Origin: Shinella curvata
GTDB lineage: Bacteria; Pseudomonadota; Alphaproteobacteria; Rhizobiales; Rhizobiaceae
Direction: 5' to 3'
DNA length: 64,000 nucleotides
NCBI RefSeq assembly: GCF_022899935.1
Contig: NZ_JALJCJ010000009.1
Location: 1-64,000 of the forward strand
Under the pieces are notes generated by a model. It was not told the origin of the DNA, did no database searches, and saw only the letters and a list, made by a program, of their open reading frames with translations. Of this stretch, positions 16,504 to 25,851 are shown piece by piece. Each line of letters begins with the position of its first letter. The first letter of the stretch is position 1. The position numbers and the translations under genes are program-made.

Positions 16504-18651
16504 TTATTTGCTCGGCGGCGATGCCTTGCCCAGTTTGAAGGACGGCTCGCGCCCCCAGACGCGCAATTTGCCGAGTTCGACGACAAAGGCGGAAAGACCG
16601 TCTTCTCCGGGCAGCGCCAGAACACCCTCATCGAGCGCATCTGCAATGCCGGCCTTTTCGAGCAGCGGCAATGCTGACTGGTCATAACCGATGAACTTGC
16701 AATGCTGGAACGCGTCGGCCACAAAATCGCGAGCCGCAGCTTCGTTGACAAGATCGTCCATTGCAGCGGCCGAGGTCAACAAGGCGACCGCGTCGAACAG
16801 GACCGAAGGGCCGCCATCGATCATGTGATGCGCTTCGATCAGCGTGCCGTCGGATGCCTCCACGCCGCCGACCTTGGGGGCGATCAGCTCGACCACACCC
16901 TTCTCCTTGACTATAGCATCCGTCAGACCTTTCAGAAGCTTCGCATCGACGCCGTCGGTCACAAGGATGCCGAGCTTGCGTCCTTCGAACTTCTTTGGTC
17001 CGCGCCCGGCGATGCTGAGCGCAGGCGATGGCTCAAGATCGTGGCGGGTCGGCATAGCTGCATCGGCAGGCTTTGGCATCGTTTTCATACCAAGTTTCTG
17101 GGCGACAGTCGTGGCCAGCGTCTCATCGATATTGAGGAGATGGGACACCATGCGCTCCCGGATCGCCGGCATCTCGACCTTGCTCAGTTCGAAGGTCAGC
17201 GCGGATGCGATATGACGCTGCTCGGCACCAGTCTGGCTGATGTAGAACTGCCGGGCCTGGCTGTAATGGTCGGCAAAGCTTTCAGGGCGCAACCGTGCCT
17301 TGGTCCCCTGCTCTTCGGCGGGAAAGTGGCGGTAGCCGCGCGTCGGTGACTCGCGCGGGCCTTCGCCATGCGAGTTCGGTTGATAATTCGTGCGGCCAAC
17401 CGGATTGCGCATCGCCATGTGGCCGTCCTGCTGAAAATTGTGCATGGGACACTTCGGAGCATTGATCGGCAAATGGGTGAAGTTCGGACCGCCGAGACGC
17501 TTCAGCTGTGTATCGAGGTAGGAGAAATTCCGACCCTGCAGCAGCGGGTCGTTGGAGAAGTCGATGCCCGGCGGCACGTTCTGGGTCATGAATGCGACCT
17601 GCTCGGTTTCGGCAAAAAAGTTGTCCGGCATGCGATCGAGCACCAGGCGGCCGATTGGCTGAGGTTTGAGGATCTCTTCGGGAATGATCTTGGTCGGATC
17701 CAGCACGTCGAAGTCGAAACTGTCTGCGAACGCCTGGTCGAAGAGCTGGACCTGCAGTTCCCACTCCGGGAAATTGCCGGACTGGATCGCATGCCACAGA
17801 TCGCGGCGATGAAAATCCGGATCGGCGCCGTTGATCTTAACCGCCTCATTCCAGGCAACCGATTGGAGGCCAAGCTTCGGCTTCCAATGGAACTTGACGA
17901 AGGTCGACTCGTCCTTGGCGTTGACGAAGCGGAAGGTGTGGACGCCAAAGCCCTCCATGAAGCGAAGCGAGCGCGGTATCGTCCGGTCCGACATGATCCA
18001 CATGATCATGTTCATGCTTTCCGGCGTCAGGCTGATGAAGTCCCAGAAATTGTCATGGGCGGTCTGTGCCTGCGGGAAGGCGCGATCCGGCTCCTGCTTG
18101 GCGGCATGGATCAGATCGGGGAATTTGATGGCGTCCTGAATGAAGAACACCGGGATGTTGTTGCCGACGACATCCCAGTTCCCTTCCTGGGTATAGATCT
18201 TGACCGCGAAACCACGAACGTCGCGGGCGAGATCAGCCGAGCCCTTGTTGCCGGCAACCGTCGAAAATCGCACGAAGGCGGGCGTCTTCTCTCCCGCACG
18301 CTGAAGAAAATCGGCACGCGTGTATTTCGCGAAGGATTCATAGGTCTCGAAGTAACCGTGAGCACCATAACCCCGGGCGTGCACCACGCGTTCGGGAATG
18401 CGCTCATGGTCGAAATGGAACATTTTTTCGCGGAAATGGAAGTCGTCGACGACGAGCGGCCCACGCGGCCCAATGCGAAGCGAGTTCTGGTCATCGGCAA
18501 CCGGCCCTCCTTGAGCAGTTGTCATAACCGGCGTATCGCCTTCTGCAAATTGATGAAGCTCACCGCCGGCGCCGCGCTGGAGCGTCTGGTCGTGGATGGT
18601 AGCAGTCGCGAGTTTGGAAGGGTGCGACGCTTGGGCGGTTTTCTTGGCCAT
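16504..18651 (-). CDS. katE: Large-subunit catalase (HPII/KatE type)
   Basis: A 715-aa monofunctional haem catalase of the large-subunit clade. The catalytic His lies in [14 protein letters not shown] and the proximal haem Tyr region is [18 protein letters not shown]. After the core, the last 150 residues ([18 protein letters not shown] onwards) are the flavodoxin/DJ-1-like domain typical of HPII. It removes H2O2 in the cytoplasm. AGGAG precedes the ATG at 18651. It follows the DUF892 gene after a terminator, so it probably has its own promoter within 18652-18694. The neighbours are all stress proteins. Confidence 0.96.
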   Translation of the reverse strand: MAKKTAQASHPSKLATATIHDQTLQRGAGGELHQFAEGDTPVMTTAQGGPVADDQNSLRIGPRGPLVVDDFHFREKMFHFDHERIPERVVHARGYGAHGYFETYESFAKYTRADFLQRAGEKTPAFVRFSTVAGNKGSADLARDVRGFAVKIYTQEGNWDVVGNNIPVFFIQDAIKFPDLIHAAKQEPDRAFPQAQTAHDNFWDFISLTPESMNMIMWIMSDRTIPRSLRFMEGFGVHTFRFVNAKDESTFVKFHWKPKLGLQSVAWNEAVKINGADPDFHRRDLWHAIQSGNFPEWELQVQLFDQAFADSFDFDVLDPTKIIPEEILKPQPIGRLVLDRMPDNFFAETEQVAFMTQNVPPGIDFSNDPLLQGRNFSYLDTQLKRLGGPNFTHLPINAPKCPMHNFQQDGHMAMRNPVGRTNYQPNSHGEGPRESPTRGYRHFPAEEQGTKARLRPESFADHYSQARQFYISQTGAEQRHIASALTFELSKVEMPAIRERMVSHLLNIDETLATTVAQKLGMKTMPKPADAAMPTRHDLEPSPALSIAGRGPKKFEGRKLGILVTDGVDAKLLKGLTDAIVKEKGVVELIAPKVGGVEASDGTLIEAHHMIDGGPSVLFDAVALLTSAAAMDDLVNEAAARDFVADAFQHCKFIGYDQSALPLLEKAGIADALDEGVLALPGEDGLSAFVVELGKLRVWGREPSFKLGKASPPSK

Positions 18652-18694
18652 GTGTGGCTCCTGTGAATAGAAAAGGTCGGCAGACCCGAAAAGC

Positions 18695-18721
18695 AAAAAG
18701 GCCGCCTTGGAGGGCGGCCTG
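18695..18721 (-). terminator. Rho-independent terminator after the DUF892 gene
   Basis: On the minus strand AGGCCGCC-CTCCAA-GGCGGCCT followed by TTTT: an 8-bp GC-rich stem and T-run, 19 bases downstream of the DUF892 stop. Confidence 0.8.
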
Positions 18722-18739
18722 ATGAAGATCAGTTCAAGC

Positions 18740-19276
18740 TTAGCTGGCTTTTTTCATCGAGCCCTTGGTGCTGGCAGAAGCTTCGCCCGTGCCTTTGGCA
18801 TTGGCCGAACTTTCACCCAGCGCCGTCAGCTTCTGGTCTGTAGCGATTTCTTCCTGCAGGGTGGCATCCAATAGCGTAACCGCCTCCTTCATGCCGAGCT
18901 GCTTTGCCCATGACTTCAGGGTGCCGTAGCGGGCAATCTCGTAGTGCTCTACGGCCTGGGCCGACGAGATAAGACCGGCATCGAGCGCTGCGGTTCCCTT
19001 ATACTCTTCCATGATCTCCTCGCCTTCAGCAAGAATGCCCTGGATGGCTTCACACGTCTTACCGCGAGCCGGCTTGCCGAGAAGTTCGAAGATCTGTTCG
19101 AGACGTTCGATCTGGCCCTGAGTTTCGTCGCGGTGCTGCAGGAAGCCAGCCTTGCCTTCTTCCGATTGGGCGGCGCGCGCCATTTTCGGCAGAGCCTTCA
19201 GGATCTGCTTTTCGGCGAAGTAGATGTCCTTGAGCGTATCAAGGAAGAGATCGTTCAATGTCTTTTCGGTGGCCAT
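18740..19276 (-). CDS. YciE/YciF-like ferritin-like protein (DUF892)
   Basis: A 178-aa DUF892 protein: a four-helix bundle of ferritin-like fold, seen in [20 protein letters not shown] (helix A), the [11 protein letters not shown] turn and [16 protein letters not shown] (helix C) with conserved Glu/His positions for two metal ions. A low-complexity Ser/Ala/Gly tail follows. The family is linked to general stress. MATEKT at 19276 is the start, preceded by GAGGA; the longer open frame is unlikely. It is next to katE and to the glycine-zipper protein. Confidence 0.9.
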   Translation of the reverse strand: MATEKTLNDLFLDTLKDIYFAEKQILKALPKMARAAQSEEGKAGFLQHRDETQGQIERLEQIFELLGKPARGKTCEAIQGILAEGEEIMEEYKGTAALDAGLISSAQAVEHYEIARYGTLKSWAKQLGMKEAVTLLDATLQEEIATDQKLTALGESSANAKGTGEASASTKGSMKKAS

Positions 19277-19344
19277 ATGCGTATCCTCGTGGTTGGGAAC
19301 TGGTAATAGCGAGACAACGCGCCCTTGAAAGGGCGCGCCATGGA

Positions 19345-19947
19345 TCAAAGGGCGTTACTGCGATAGCGATTGCGTTCCTGCTCGACTTCGCTCGCCTTGT
19401 AGGGATCGCGCGTATCGTCGAAGCGGGTCCAGCCCTGCTCGGCATAGGACGTGCGACGCTCGGCCGGGTCGACCCAGTTGGAGCGTTTCAGGATTGCTTC
19501 GGCTTCGAGAACAAGAGTGTCGTCTACCTTGGCGGTTACCAGCGAGCCGCCGCGGCGCACACCTTCCGCGTAGACATGCGCATCCCCTTCAGACACGCCC
19601 GAGCTTGTCATCGCACCGATGATGCCGCCGGTGGCTCCGCCTGCTACAGCACCCGCAACCGCGCCTGCGGCAGTCGCCGCCAGCCAGCCCGCTGCGACGA
19701 CCGGACCGACCCCCGGAATGGCCATTAGACCAAGGCCCGTCAACAAACCGCCGGCGCCACCGACGGCTGCACCGATCCCGGCGCCAGTGCCGGCACCTTC
19801 GGCCGCGGTCGACTTATCGGCATGGCGATTGTCGGCATTGTTGGAGACGATGCTTATGTCCTTAGACGCGACACCGGCCGATTCAAGCGCGCTGACGGCG
19901 GCACTGGCGTCCGAATAGTCGTCGAAAAGTCCTGTAACGGTTTTCAT
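19345..19947 (-). CDS. General stress protein with glycine-zipper segment
   Basis: A 200-aa protein. The N-terminal 45 residues (TVTGLFDDYSDASAAVSALE) look like the YflT/GSP17M-type fold, followed by a long Gly/Ala-rich hydrophobic region (about residues 60-130) that could insert as a hairpin in the membrane, and a soluble C-terminal part. The family is annotated as general stress protein. MKTVTG at 19947 with AGGA upstream is the start. It follows the PepSY-like gene by 30 bases, so these two are likely one transcript. Confidence 0.75.
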   Translation of the reverse strand: MKTVTGLFDDYSDASAAVSALESAGVASKDISIVSNNADNRHADKSTAAEGAGTGAGIGAAVGGAGGLLTGLGLMAIPGVGPVVAAGWLAATAAGAVAGAVAGGATGGIIGAMTSSGVSEGDAHVYAEGVRRGGSLVTAKVDDTLVLEAEAILKRSNWVDPAERRTSYAEQGWTRFDDTRDPYKASEVEQERNRYRSNAL

Positions 19948-19977
19948 GATCAAAATGTCCTGTTGAGAGTGCTGCAA

Positions 19978-20295
19978 TTACTTGGCGACGACATTGCCCT
20001 GGTAGTCGAGCGCGATGTTGACGGTTTTGCCGTCCTTCATGCCGGCCCCCATCCAGATGCCCTTGTCGTCCTTCATCAGGTTCTTGACGTCAGAAAATCC
20101 TGCCTCCTCGATCCGGGATTTTGCCTGATCCTGGGTAAAGCTGTTGGCACCCTCGACCGGGGCCGTCGCGGTCTTCGACTCGGGCGTTGCCACTGCAGGC
20201 GTGCTGCCGTCCGAGTTCGCGGCAGGTGTCGTCTGGGCGAATGCAGATAATGCGGACGCGCTGATGAGCGCCGCGGCGAGAATTAAATTTTTCAC
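19978..20295 (-). CDS. Secreted PepSY-like protein
   Basis: A 105-aa protein with a clear signal peptide (KNLILAAALISASALSAFAQ, cleavage after AFAQ), a Thr/Ala/Pro-rich linker and a C-terminal PepSY-like domain (QAKSRIEEAGFSDVKNLMKD, then YQGNVVAK). It is exported to the periplasm. The start is GTG at 20295, set by GAGAGG upstream; the frame extends to an ATG at 20328 without a ribosome site. Confidence 0.8.
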   Translation of the reverse strand: MKNLILAAALISASALSAFAQTTPAANSDGSTPAVATPESKTATAPVEGANSFTQDQAKSRIEEAGFSDVKNLMKDDKGIWMGAGMKDGKTVNIALDYQGNVVAK

Positions 20296-20343
20296 TGAGG
20301 TTTCCTCTCTTATCAGACCTGTGTTCACAGATCCGTGAGCATC

Positions 20344-20369
20344 AAACCCGCTTGAAGCATAATCGTTCC
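20344..20369 (-). promoter_or_regulatory. EcfG-like promoter candidate for PepSY/stress transcript
   Basis: On the minus strand GGAAC (20365-20369) is followed after 17 bases by GTTT (20344-20347), close to the alphaproteobacterial general-stress sigma consensus GGAAC-N16/17-CGTT but with GGTT at the -10. It lies about 50 bases upstream of the start. Confidence 0.4.
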
Positions 20370-20505
20370 ATCCGCAGACAAAAGTAAAATCACAATCAAC
20401 GGTGATTTACCGGACCGAATTCCTAAGTTGCGGACGGATAATTTGTTTTCGGAACACAACTGTCAACCGAAGATTAACGTAGCTGGATAGAGGAGCCTGA
20501 ACGCA

Positions 20506-20871
20506 ATGCCGGACCCAATTGCCCTCGTCGTCGATGATGAACCACTTATTCTTATGGATACTGCTGATATCGTTGCGTCAGCCGGTTATCATGTGATTGA
20601 GGCTCGTAGCGCTGATGAAGCCTGCGCACTCCTCGAAAAACACGGATCCCTCAAATTGCTGATGACGGACATCCAGATGCCAGGCGACATGGATGGCCTC
20701 GCGTTGGCGCGGTACGTGGGAGACCACTGGCCGGATGTCCTCGTCGTCGTCGCATCCGGTGCAGTCATCCCAAAAGATGGCGAACTTCCGCAAGGTGCGC
20801 GGTTTCTCGGGAAGCCGCTCAATCAAGCTCTCGTCATCGAGACTTTGCGCGAGCTTGAGATCGATAAGTAG
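20506..20871 (+). CDS. Single-domain response regulator
   Basis: A 121-aa receiver domain with no output domain. ALVVDDEP carries the acidic pocket, LLMTDIQMPG the phospho-acceptor Asp, VASGA the Thr/Ser position and FLGKPL the Lys. The FATGUY-like variations place it among small receivers that work with HWE kinases in rhizobia (as FixJ-less shuttles or phosphate sinks). It is a paralogue of the receiver at 25339-25701. ATG at 20506 follows GGAG by 11 bases. Confidence 0.9.
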   Translation: MPDPIALVVDDEPLILMDTADIVASAGYHVIEARSADEACALLEKHGSLKLLMTDIQMPGDMDGLALARYVGDHWPDVLVVVASGAVIPKDGELPQGARFLGKPLNQALVIETLRELEIDK

Positions 20872-20977
20872 AAGTCGACATACAGCTCTTATGCGCGGGC
20901 CGGCCGGCCCTCTTTGGGACATGACGCACCACACCATGCCGACCGTCCCGCATCTGGTGCCAAGCCGCAAATATGAA

Positions 20978-22651
20978 ATGGAAACTAAATTGATAAATGT
21001 CGCAATCATCGGCTCCGGACCTACCGGCATCTATACTTTGAAGGGCTTGATCGCCAGCGATACGCCGCTTTCGATCACCATCTATGAAGCCCATGCAGAC
21101 CCAGGAAAAGGCACGCCCTACCATCCCGGTGCCAACGATCGGGCAATGCTGGCCAACATCGCCAGTATCGAACTTCCACCGGTGTGCGAAACACTCAGTG
21201 AATGGTTGCTGGCGAAGACCCCGGCCGAGCTCGCGCTAATGGGCGTTGCGGTCGAGACAATCGGCGAGCGAGAATTCTATCCCCGAATCGTGCTGGGAGA
21301 CTATTTTGAGGCGCAACTGAAGGCTTTGACGACGCACGCTATCGGGCGAGGGCACGTCGTCCAAATCAGGGCGAGTTCAAGAGTCATGGATGTCAAACTT
21401 CGTCGAGACGATATCGGCGTTGTGGTGAGGCTGGACCACGAGACCATAGAGGAGCAGGCCTTCAACCATGTCGTCATTGCGACCGGCCACGATTGGCCTG
21501 AGACGACCGAGACGAAACCCGGATTTTTCGTATCACCTTGGCCGGCTGCAAACCTTACGACTATCGGCGACGGCGCGATCGGTGTGCTCGGCACATCGCT
21601 GAGCGGGATAGATGCCGTCGTTTCGGTTGCCACCGCGCGCGGCACGTTTCTTCATGACGATGCCGGAAATCTGCAATATCATACCACCGCAAACGCGCTC
21701 TTCAAGATCACCATGATGTCCCGTAAGGGTCTCTTACCTGAAGCCGATTTTTACTGCCCCGTTCCCTATGCGCCGACCACCATATTTACGAGAGCGGCTA
21801 TCGACGCCCTGATCGAAACCGTCCCAAATGGACTTCTCGATGCGGTGTTCAACCTGTTTCGTCGCCAACTTTTCGCTGACGACCCTGACTATGCCGAGCG
21901 CATTGGCCTTGGCATGCTGACGGTTGAAACGGTGGCGGACGCTTATTTCGCCGACCGCGAATCTTACGATCCATTTACCTGGGCGGCCCTCAATCTCGGC
22001 GAAGCCAAGGCCAATAAAATCACCAGAACGACGGTCGCTTGGCGCTATTCTATTCTGCGGATGCACGAGGTGATTTTACGGGCCGTGCCACGCTTTAGGG
22101 AGAATGACCTCAAACGGTTTCATCGATACTTCAAGACATTGTTCGTGGATGACTACGCAACCGTGCCGCATCAGTCCATCGAGAGGTTGCTGGCATTGCA
22201 TCGGGCGGGCCGCCTCGCTGTTCTGAAGCTCGGTCCCGACTATGAACTTGACAGCGCCAGCATCGAGCGCGGCGCGATTGTTACCGTCGGGAGCGACCGG
22301 TACGCCTTCGAGGCCTTCATCGATGCCACGGGGCAGCAGGCTGTTTCCGCCTGGGACGTGCCATTCCCTACACTGATTTCGCAGGGCGCCGTGCGCGAAG
22401 CTCTGACCGAAAAGACCGCGACACCCCTTGCGGTCAGGGAAGATACGGCAAAGATTGCGACGGGCGGGATCGATCTCGACGAATATTTCCGGCCTCGCTT
22501 CGACAAGCAATTATGTCGGAATCTGTACTGTGTCTCGATCCCTTTCCTGTTGCATAAGCTACCCTTTGTTCAGGGTATCACCAGTGCGGCGGATCTGGGC
22601 GAGGTGGTAGCGGCGGCGATTATCAATCACGCCGAAGGTCGGATAATATGA
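20978..22651 (+). CDS. FAD/NAD(P)-binding protein
   Basis: A 557-aa flavoprotein with an N-terminal Rossmann motif (VAIIGSGPTGIYTLKGL) and a second nucleotide-binding part (GVLGTSLSGIDAVVSVA near residue 200), as in the FAD-NAD(P)-binding family related to hydroxyacylglutathione and lysine/ornithine monooxygenase-like proteins. The substrate is unknown. The open frame starts in the preceding receiver gene; METKLINVAI at 20978 is chosen because homology starts there, with MTHH at 20921 as an alternative. It has its own position downstream of the receiver, same strand, gap about 105 bases. Confidence 0.82.
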   Translation: METKLINVAIIGSGPTGIYTLKGLIASDTPLSITIYEAHADPGKGTPYHPGANDRAMLANIASIELPPVCETLSEWLLAKTPAELALMGVAVETIGEREFYPRIVLGDYFEAQLKALTTHAIGRGHVVQIRASSRVMDVKLRRDDIGVVVRLDHETIEEQAFNHVVIATGHDWPETTETKPGFFVSPWPAANLTTIGDGAIGVLGTSLSGIDAVVSVATARGTFLHDDAGNLQYHTTANALFKITMMSRKGLLPEADFYCPVPYAPTTIFTRAAIDALIETVPNGLLDAVFNLFRRQLFADDPDYAERIGLGMLTVETVADAYFADRESYDPFTWAALNLGEAKANKITRTTVAWRYSILRMHEVILRAVPRFRENDLKRFHRYFKTLFVDDYATVPHQSIERLLALHRAGRLAVLKLGPDYELDSASIERGAIVTVGSDRYAFEAFIDATGQQAVSAWDVPFPTLISQGAVREALTEKTATPLAVREDTAKIATGGIDLDEYFRPRFDKQLCRNLYCVSIPFLLHKLPFVQGITSAADLGEVVAAAIINHAEGRII

Positions 22652-22871
22652 GGCAGCCGATGCATTAGGTCATTCGATAATGCTGCTCTCGTCAAAACGG
22701 GTCTGCACGACAAGGATCACTGTCACGTCAAAGGCAGGCAGGTCGCGCGAGATCCGCGACGTCCCCAGAGCATTCATCCAGAAGCGATGCGGTTTACCAG
22801 GGCTTCAGTAGGTTTCCAACACTCATCGAGAACGCTATGACAAAGACCGGTCCGGCACTCGGGAGAGGGCG

Positions 22872-23432
22872 TTGAATAATTTTCCTGTCATAGCGACGGT
22901 TCTTTCGATGGTCCTTGGGCTGTCTGTCACGCGCCTTCTGCTCGGCCTCGTGACGATTTTCCGGATCCGCCGAACATCGTCGATTGACTGGGTTCCGCTC
23001 GTGTGGGCACTGGTGCTGTTCATCACTCAGCTCGAATACTGGTGGTCAATCAACCAACTGCCTTCGATCAAGCCGACCTATTCCTTCCCGGAGTTTGCAT
23101 TTCTGGTCCTTCTTACGCTGATGCTGTTCTTGTCGACGGCATTGCTGCTGCCCAGCCGGGGTGAGGACGAGCAGGAGGGGCTTCGGAGCTATTTCGAGAA
23201 AGACGGCAGGTTTGGCCTCTTGGCCTTCGCCGCGTTCCTGACGCTGGGCTTCGTGGTCAACATCTTCTTTTTGAACAGCCCGATTGCGTCGGGGTGGGCA
23301 TATAGCGACGTCGTCATGATCGTCGTGCCGATTGCCACGTTCGTTATCAGATCCCGGCGTGTGTATGCCGCGCTCACAATGCTCTATCTGCCCTTCGCCA
23401 TGTTCGATACGGCGATATCTCTCGCCTCCTGA
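22872..23432 (+). CDS. Integral membrane protein of unknown function
   Basis: A 186-aa protein with about five transmembrane segments (at residues about 8-28, 42-60, 72-95, 118-137, 145-180). It starts with TTG at 22872 behind GAGAGGG. Nothing in it is diagnostic of a transporter or enzyme. The 220 bases upstream hold no clear gene; a short minus-strand frame (22671-22784) is not convincing. Confidence 0.7.
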   Translation: MNNFPVIATVLSMVLGLSVTRLLLGLVTIFRIRRTSSIDWVPLVWALVLFITQLEYWWSINQLPSIKPTYSFPEFAFLVLLTLMLFLSTALLLPSRGEDEQEGLRSYFEKDGRFGLLAFAAFLTLGFVVNIFFLNSPIASGWAYSDVVMIVVPIATFVIRSRRVYAALTMLYLPFAMFDTAISLAS

Positions 23433-23499
23433 TCAGCACGAGGAATGGTTTGATAATTACACTCCGAGGGATGTGGTAGAGCATGCCCAAACTAAAAAG

Positions 23500-23676
23500 T
23501 TGACATTTATCCGCATCGCACTATCTCTGGTTTATCGATCTTTTGCTTGTTGAGCTTTGCTTGTTGCGCGTCTAGCACCGCGTCCTGAACGATCTTCCCT
23601 CTCAAAACATCGCTACAGACATCCCGCGAAGCCGTCGGCTCCGCGGTCGATCAACAATGCTTTGAAGGGGTTCATC
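23500..23676 (+). promoter_or_regulatory. Promoter and conserved long leader of first cold-shock gene
   Basis: TTGACA (23500-23505) and TATCTC (23522-23527) are spaced 16 bases. About 140 bases of leader follow, beginning ATCGATCTTTTGCTTG at 23534, and this leader is conserved with the one at 33819-33960. Long conserved leaders of csp genes are typically temperature-responsive RNA structures; that role is inferred here. Confidence 0.6.
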
Positions 23677-23886
23677 ATGAACACAGGCACAGTAAAATGG
23701 TTCAATTCCACAAAAGGCTTCGGCTTCATCCAGCCTGACAATGGCGGCGCCGATGCGTTCGTCCATATCTCCGCTGTCGAGCGCGCCGGTATGCGCGAAA
23801 TCGTCGAAGGCCAGAAGCTTGGCTACGACATGGAGCGCGACATGAAGTCGGGCAAAATGTCGGCCTGCAATCTGCAGGCTGCTTAA
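23677..23886 (+). CDS. cspA: Cold-shock protein, copy 1
   Basis: A 69-aa CspA-family protein. RNP1 is KGFGFIQP and RNP2 is AFVHISAVE; it binds single-stranded RNA or DNA and melts structure at low temperature. It differs from copy 2 (33961-34170) at only a handful of residues. The ATG at 23677 is used; the longer open frame covers only leader sequence. It is followed by a conserved 3' box, a terminator and a small gene shared with copy 2. Confidence 0.96.
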   Translation: MNTGTVKWFNSTKGFGFIQPDNGGADAFVHISAVERAGMREIVEGQKLGYDMERDMKSGKMSACNLQAA

Positions 23887-23950
23887 TCGAACAAGCTTCT
23901 GCCTGCCGGTGACCACGGATGTACTGGCACCAGGCAAGCGGGGGCGTGCA

Positions 23951-23975
23951 AGGCCGGACACGCGTCCGGCCTTTT
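23951..23975 (+). terminator. Terminator after cold-shock gene 1
   Basis: GGCCGGAC-ACGC-GTCCGGCC followed by TTTT: 8-bp perfect stem with T-run. The 20-base box GACCACGGATGTACTGGCAC lies between the csp stop and this hairpin and is identical after copy 2. Confidence 0.85.
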
Positions 23976-24005
23976 GTCTTTCTTCGAGAGATCTGGAGGC
24001 CAAAA

Positions 24006-24200
24006 ATGGCTCAGACATATTCAAAGCTTCGCCAGCAGGCGGAGATCGCGTTCCAGAAAACACAGGCAACAGTTCCTGCCGATGATCAATTTTCCAAGAA
24101 TGACACCGAGGCAGACAGATTGCGTGCCAAGACGGCGAGGCTCCGTTATGCTCGGCTTGGGCGGAGCGGCGTTGATTCTGGCCAGCCTTCGTTTCACTGA
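24006..24200 (+). CDS. Small csp-linked protein, copy 1
   Basis: A 64-aa basic, helical protein starting MAQTYSKLRQQAEIAF. It is preceded by CTGGAGG, an excellent ribosome site. The start aligns with the small gene at 34297 (MTEIYSKSRQRAETAF), which sits in the same place behind the other csp gene. The C-terminal half differs between the two. Unknown function; the conserved pairing with csp genes suggests a cold-related role. Confidence 0.75.
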   Translation: MAQTYSKLRQQAEIAFQKTQATVPADDQFSKNDTEADRLRAKTARLRYARLGRSGVDSGQPSFH

Positions 24201-24233
24201 TTTTGGCTCCCATAGGGGCAGAACGGATCTTTC

Positions 24234-24491
24234 ATGCAAAATCTTCAACAGTTCGCTATGAGCTCCAATGGAGATCGCTGGTTTCTGGGCAAACGCGCTG
24301 GCGACGGCGAGGCGATCGTTCTTCACCGCGCCAATCCATCTTCAGGCGGCCATGAAACGGAAACGCTTGTCGCAGACTTCCTTAACATTCGGCCGTTCGG
24401 TCCGGAGCGGGAAGCGCTCATCGAACTGCTCGGTGTCGGTGACGATGCGGGTGATCCCAAGCAGGAGAGCTACACGTCCTCGTCACAGTAG
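24234..24491 (+). CDS. Small conserved hypothetical protein
   Basis: An 85-aa acidic protein (MQNLQQFAMSSNGDRWFLGK onset). I recall similar rhizobial hypothetical proteins with the same SSNGDRWFLG start, but no function. It follows the csp-linked gene by 33 bases in the same direction. No signal or membrane segment. Confidence 0.65.
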   Translation: MQNLQQFAMSSNGDRWFLGKRAGDGEAIVLHRANPSSGGHETETLVADFLNIRPFGPEREALIELLGVGDDAGDPKQESYTSSSQ

Positions 24492-24547
24492 GTATTCCGC
24501 TTTCTCAAGCGGGCAGGTTTAACAAGCCACCACAATGTACCCGTCGG

Positions 24548-25171
24548 TCATGTCTTCGGCCCGGATTTCGGCTTTGGTTGGTAGAGACGCCGTTTCACGT
24601 TCGCGCGCAGAGCGCTGCGGACATCCTTGTCCGTCATCGACTGGTCGAACCATTCCGGATCGAAGTAGCCACCGCACCACCGGAGTGTTTCGGCATATTC
24701 GGGATTTCCACGGTCCGCGATGATTTCCAGAAACCGATCATATCCCGACACGCCACCAACATCCTCGGGCGGTCGCGCCCTGGCGCCGGCAATGCAGCTA
24801 CCGTGTTTGGGCGCAGAAGCGAGCGTCAAGAAATCCTCGATCGCGACGGTATGCCGCCAGCCATCCCCGAAATCATAGTGGTAGCTGAAGACCGCACCTT
24901 GCTCGAAGTCCAGCAAGCGAACCTTGTCTGATCGAAGACGCGAGGATCGTCATCGGTAGCATCCTCCGTGAGGACCTCGACATCGCCATACCGCAGGCCG
25001 CCGAGCCGGAATTCATAAAGATGATAGTTCCACCAGTTGAGAGCGGCCTGAATCCCAAGATGCAGATGCTCCAGTTTCCAATGAACCTGGCAGGACCAGA
25101 CGGCGCCAGACGTCCGGCTCGATCTCGTCTACGGAAACTCTGATCTGCACAGCGTTTGCGGGCTTGAACAT
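24548..25171 (-). pseudogene. pRiA4b ORF-3-like gene broken by two compensating frameshifts
   Basis: Three adjacent frames together give a complete plasmid pRiA4b ORF-3-family protein (about 207 codons). From ATG 25171 one frame reads VSVDEIEPDVWRRLVLPGS; near 25080 the family sequence continues in another frame (LEHLHLGIQAALNWWNYHL, then EFRLGGLRYGDVEVL); near 24930 it returns to the first frame as LLDFEQGAVFSYHYDFGDG to the end. In the first frame the middle part hits a TGA. The shifts are near TTCATTGGAAACTG and ACAAGGTTCGC. Either a recently decayed gene or two assembly errors. The 24548-24916 part alone would be an intact but truncated C-terminal half. Confidence 0.75.
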
Positions 25172-25338
25172 CGCCCAAAAAACAAGATTGGCGGAAGGCC
25201 GTCAAGATAGACAGCTGCACTCGAAGGCGTAGTCGATCTTTCGATCGACGGTAGGCGGGCAAGGTTTCTGGCCTAGCTCGGCTGATGAATTAAACTAAAG
25301 CGACGTGCAAACGTCCAGCTTCCAACGCCGCAAATCCG

Positions 25339-25701
25339 CTAAGCCACCATATCCAACACTGCCGCCGAGACCGCGTTCGGCTGATGGGGTTTGCCCATGA
25401 AACGGCTCCCTGGGGGAATCTCGTCTGATCTCACGCTGTGCAGGCCGGATGTCACGATGATCTTCACCGCCGGCCATCGAAGATGTGTTTCTGCCGCAAG
25501 CATGAGGCCGTTCATTTTCCCCGGCATGTCGATATCGGTGAACAGCAACTGGATGTCTGAGTGGCTTTCCAAGAGCAGCATCGCCTCGTGCGCATTCGGC
25601 GCCTCAAGTACGTGAAAGCCCTTCTCGGAAAGGTCGTCGGCGATTTCCATACGGATCAGGGGCTCGTCTTCAACGATCAAGATAATGATGGGGATGTTCA
25701 T
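25339..25701 (-). CDS. Single-domain response regulator, second copy
   Basis: A 120-aa receiver domain without output domain: LIVEDEPLI acidic pocket, LLFTDIDMPG phospho-Asp, VTSG and FMGKPH. It is clearly related to the receiver at 20506 and to the second receiver domain of the hybrid kinase at 57800 (same EDEPLI, TDI.MPG, KP patterns). On the minus strand, with the GGAACGATT promoter-like element at about 25765 upstream (GGAAC-N16-CATT). It may shuttle phosphate from one of the HWE or PAS kinases. Confidence 0.9.
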   Translation of the reverse strand: MNIPIIILIVEDEPLIRMEIADDLSEKGFHVLEAPNAHEAMLLLESHSDIQLLFTDIDMPGKMNGLMLAAETHLRWPAVKIIVTSGLHSVRSDEIPPGSRFMGKPHQPNAVSAAVLDMVA

Positions 25702-25851
25702 CAGTCGCCTTCAACATGTGCGAGGCCAGCTACAGTGACTGACAACATCGAAATGGCGTGAGAGAACAATCGTTCCATCACCATGAATTAAATGTCGAAA
25801 CTCGACTGGACAATGCATGCCACGACACGAGAACGTGCTAAAGGGTTAGTC

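Noticed and set aside
17368..18666. Plus-strand open frame of 432 codons opposite katE
   Set aside because: A mirror of GC-rich catalase coding sequence; no motifs and no ribosome site.
22671..22784. Minus-strand short frame starting MNALGTSRISRDLPAFD
   Set aside because: Only 38 codons, no ribosome site, no recognised family; could be a remnant but cannot be supported.
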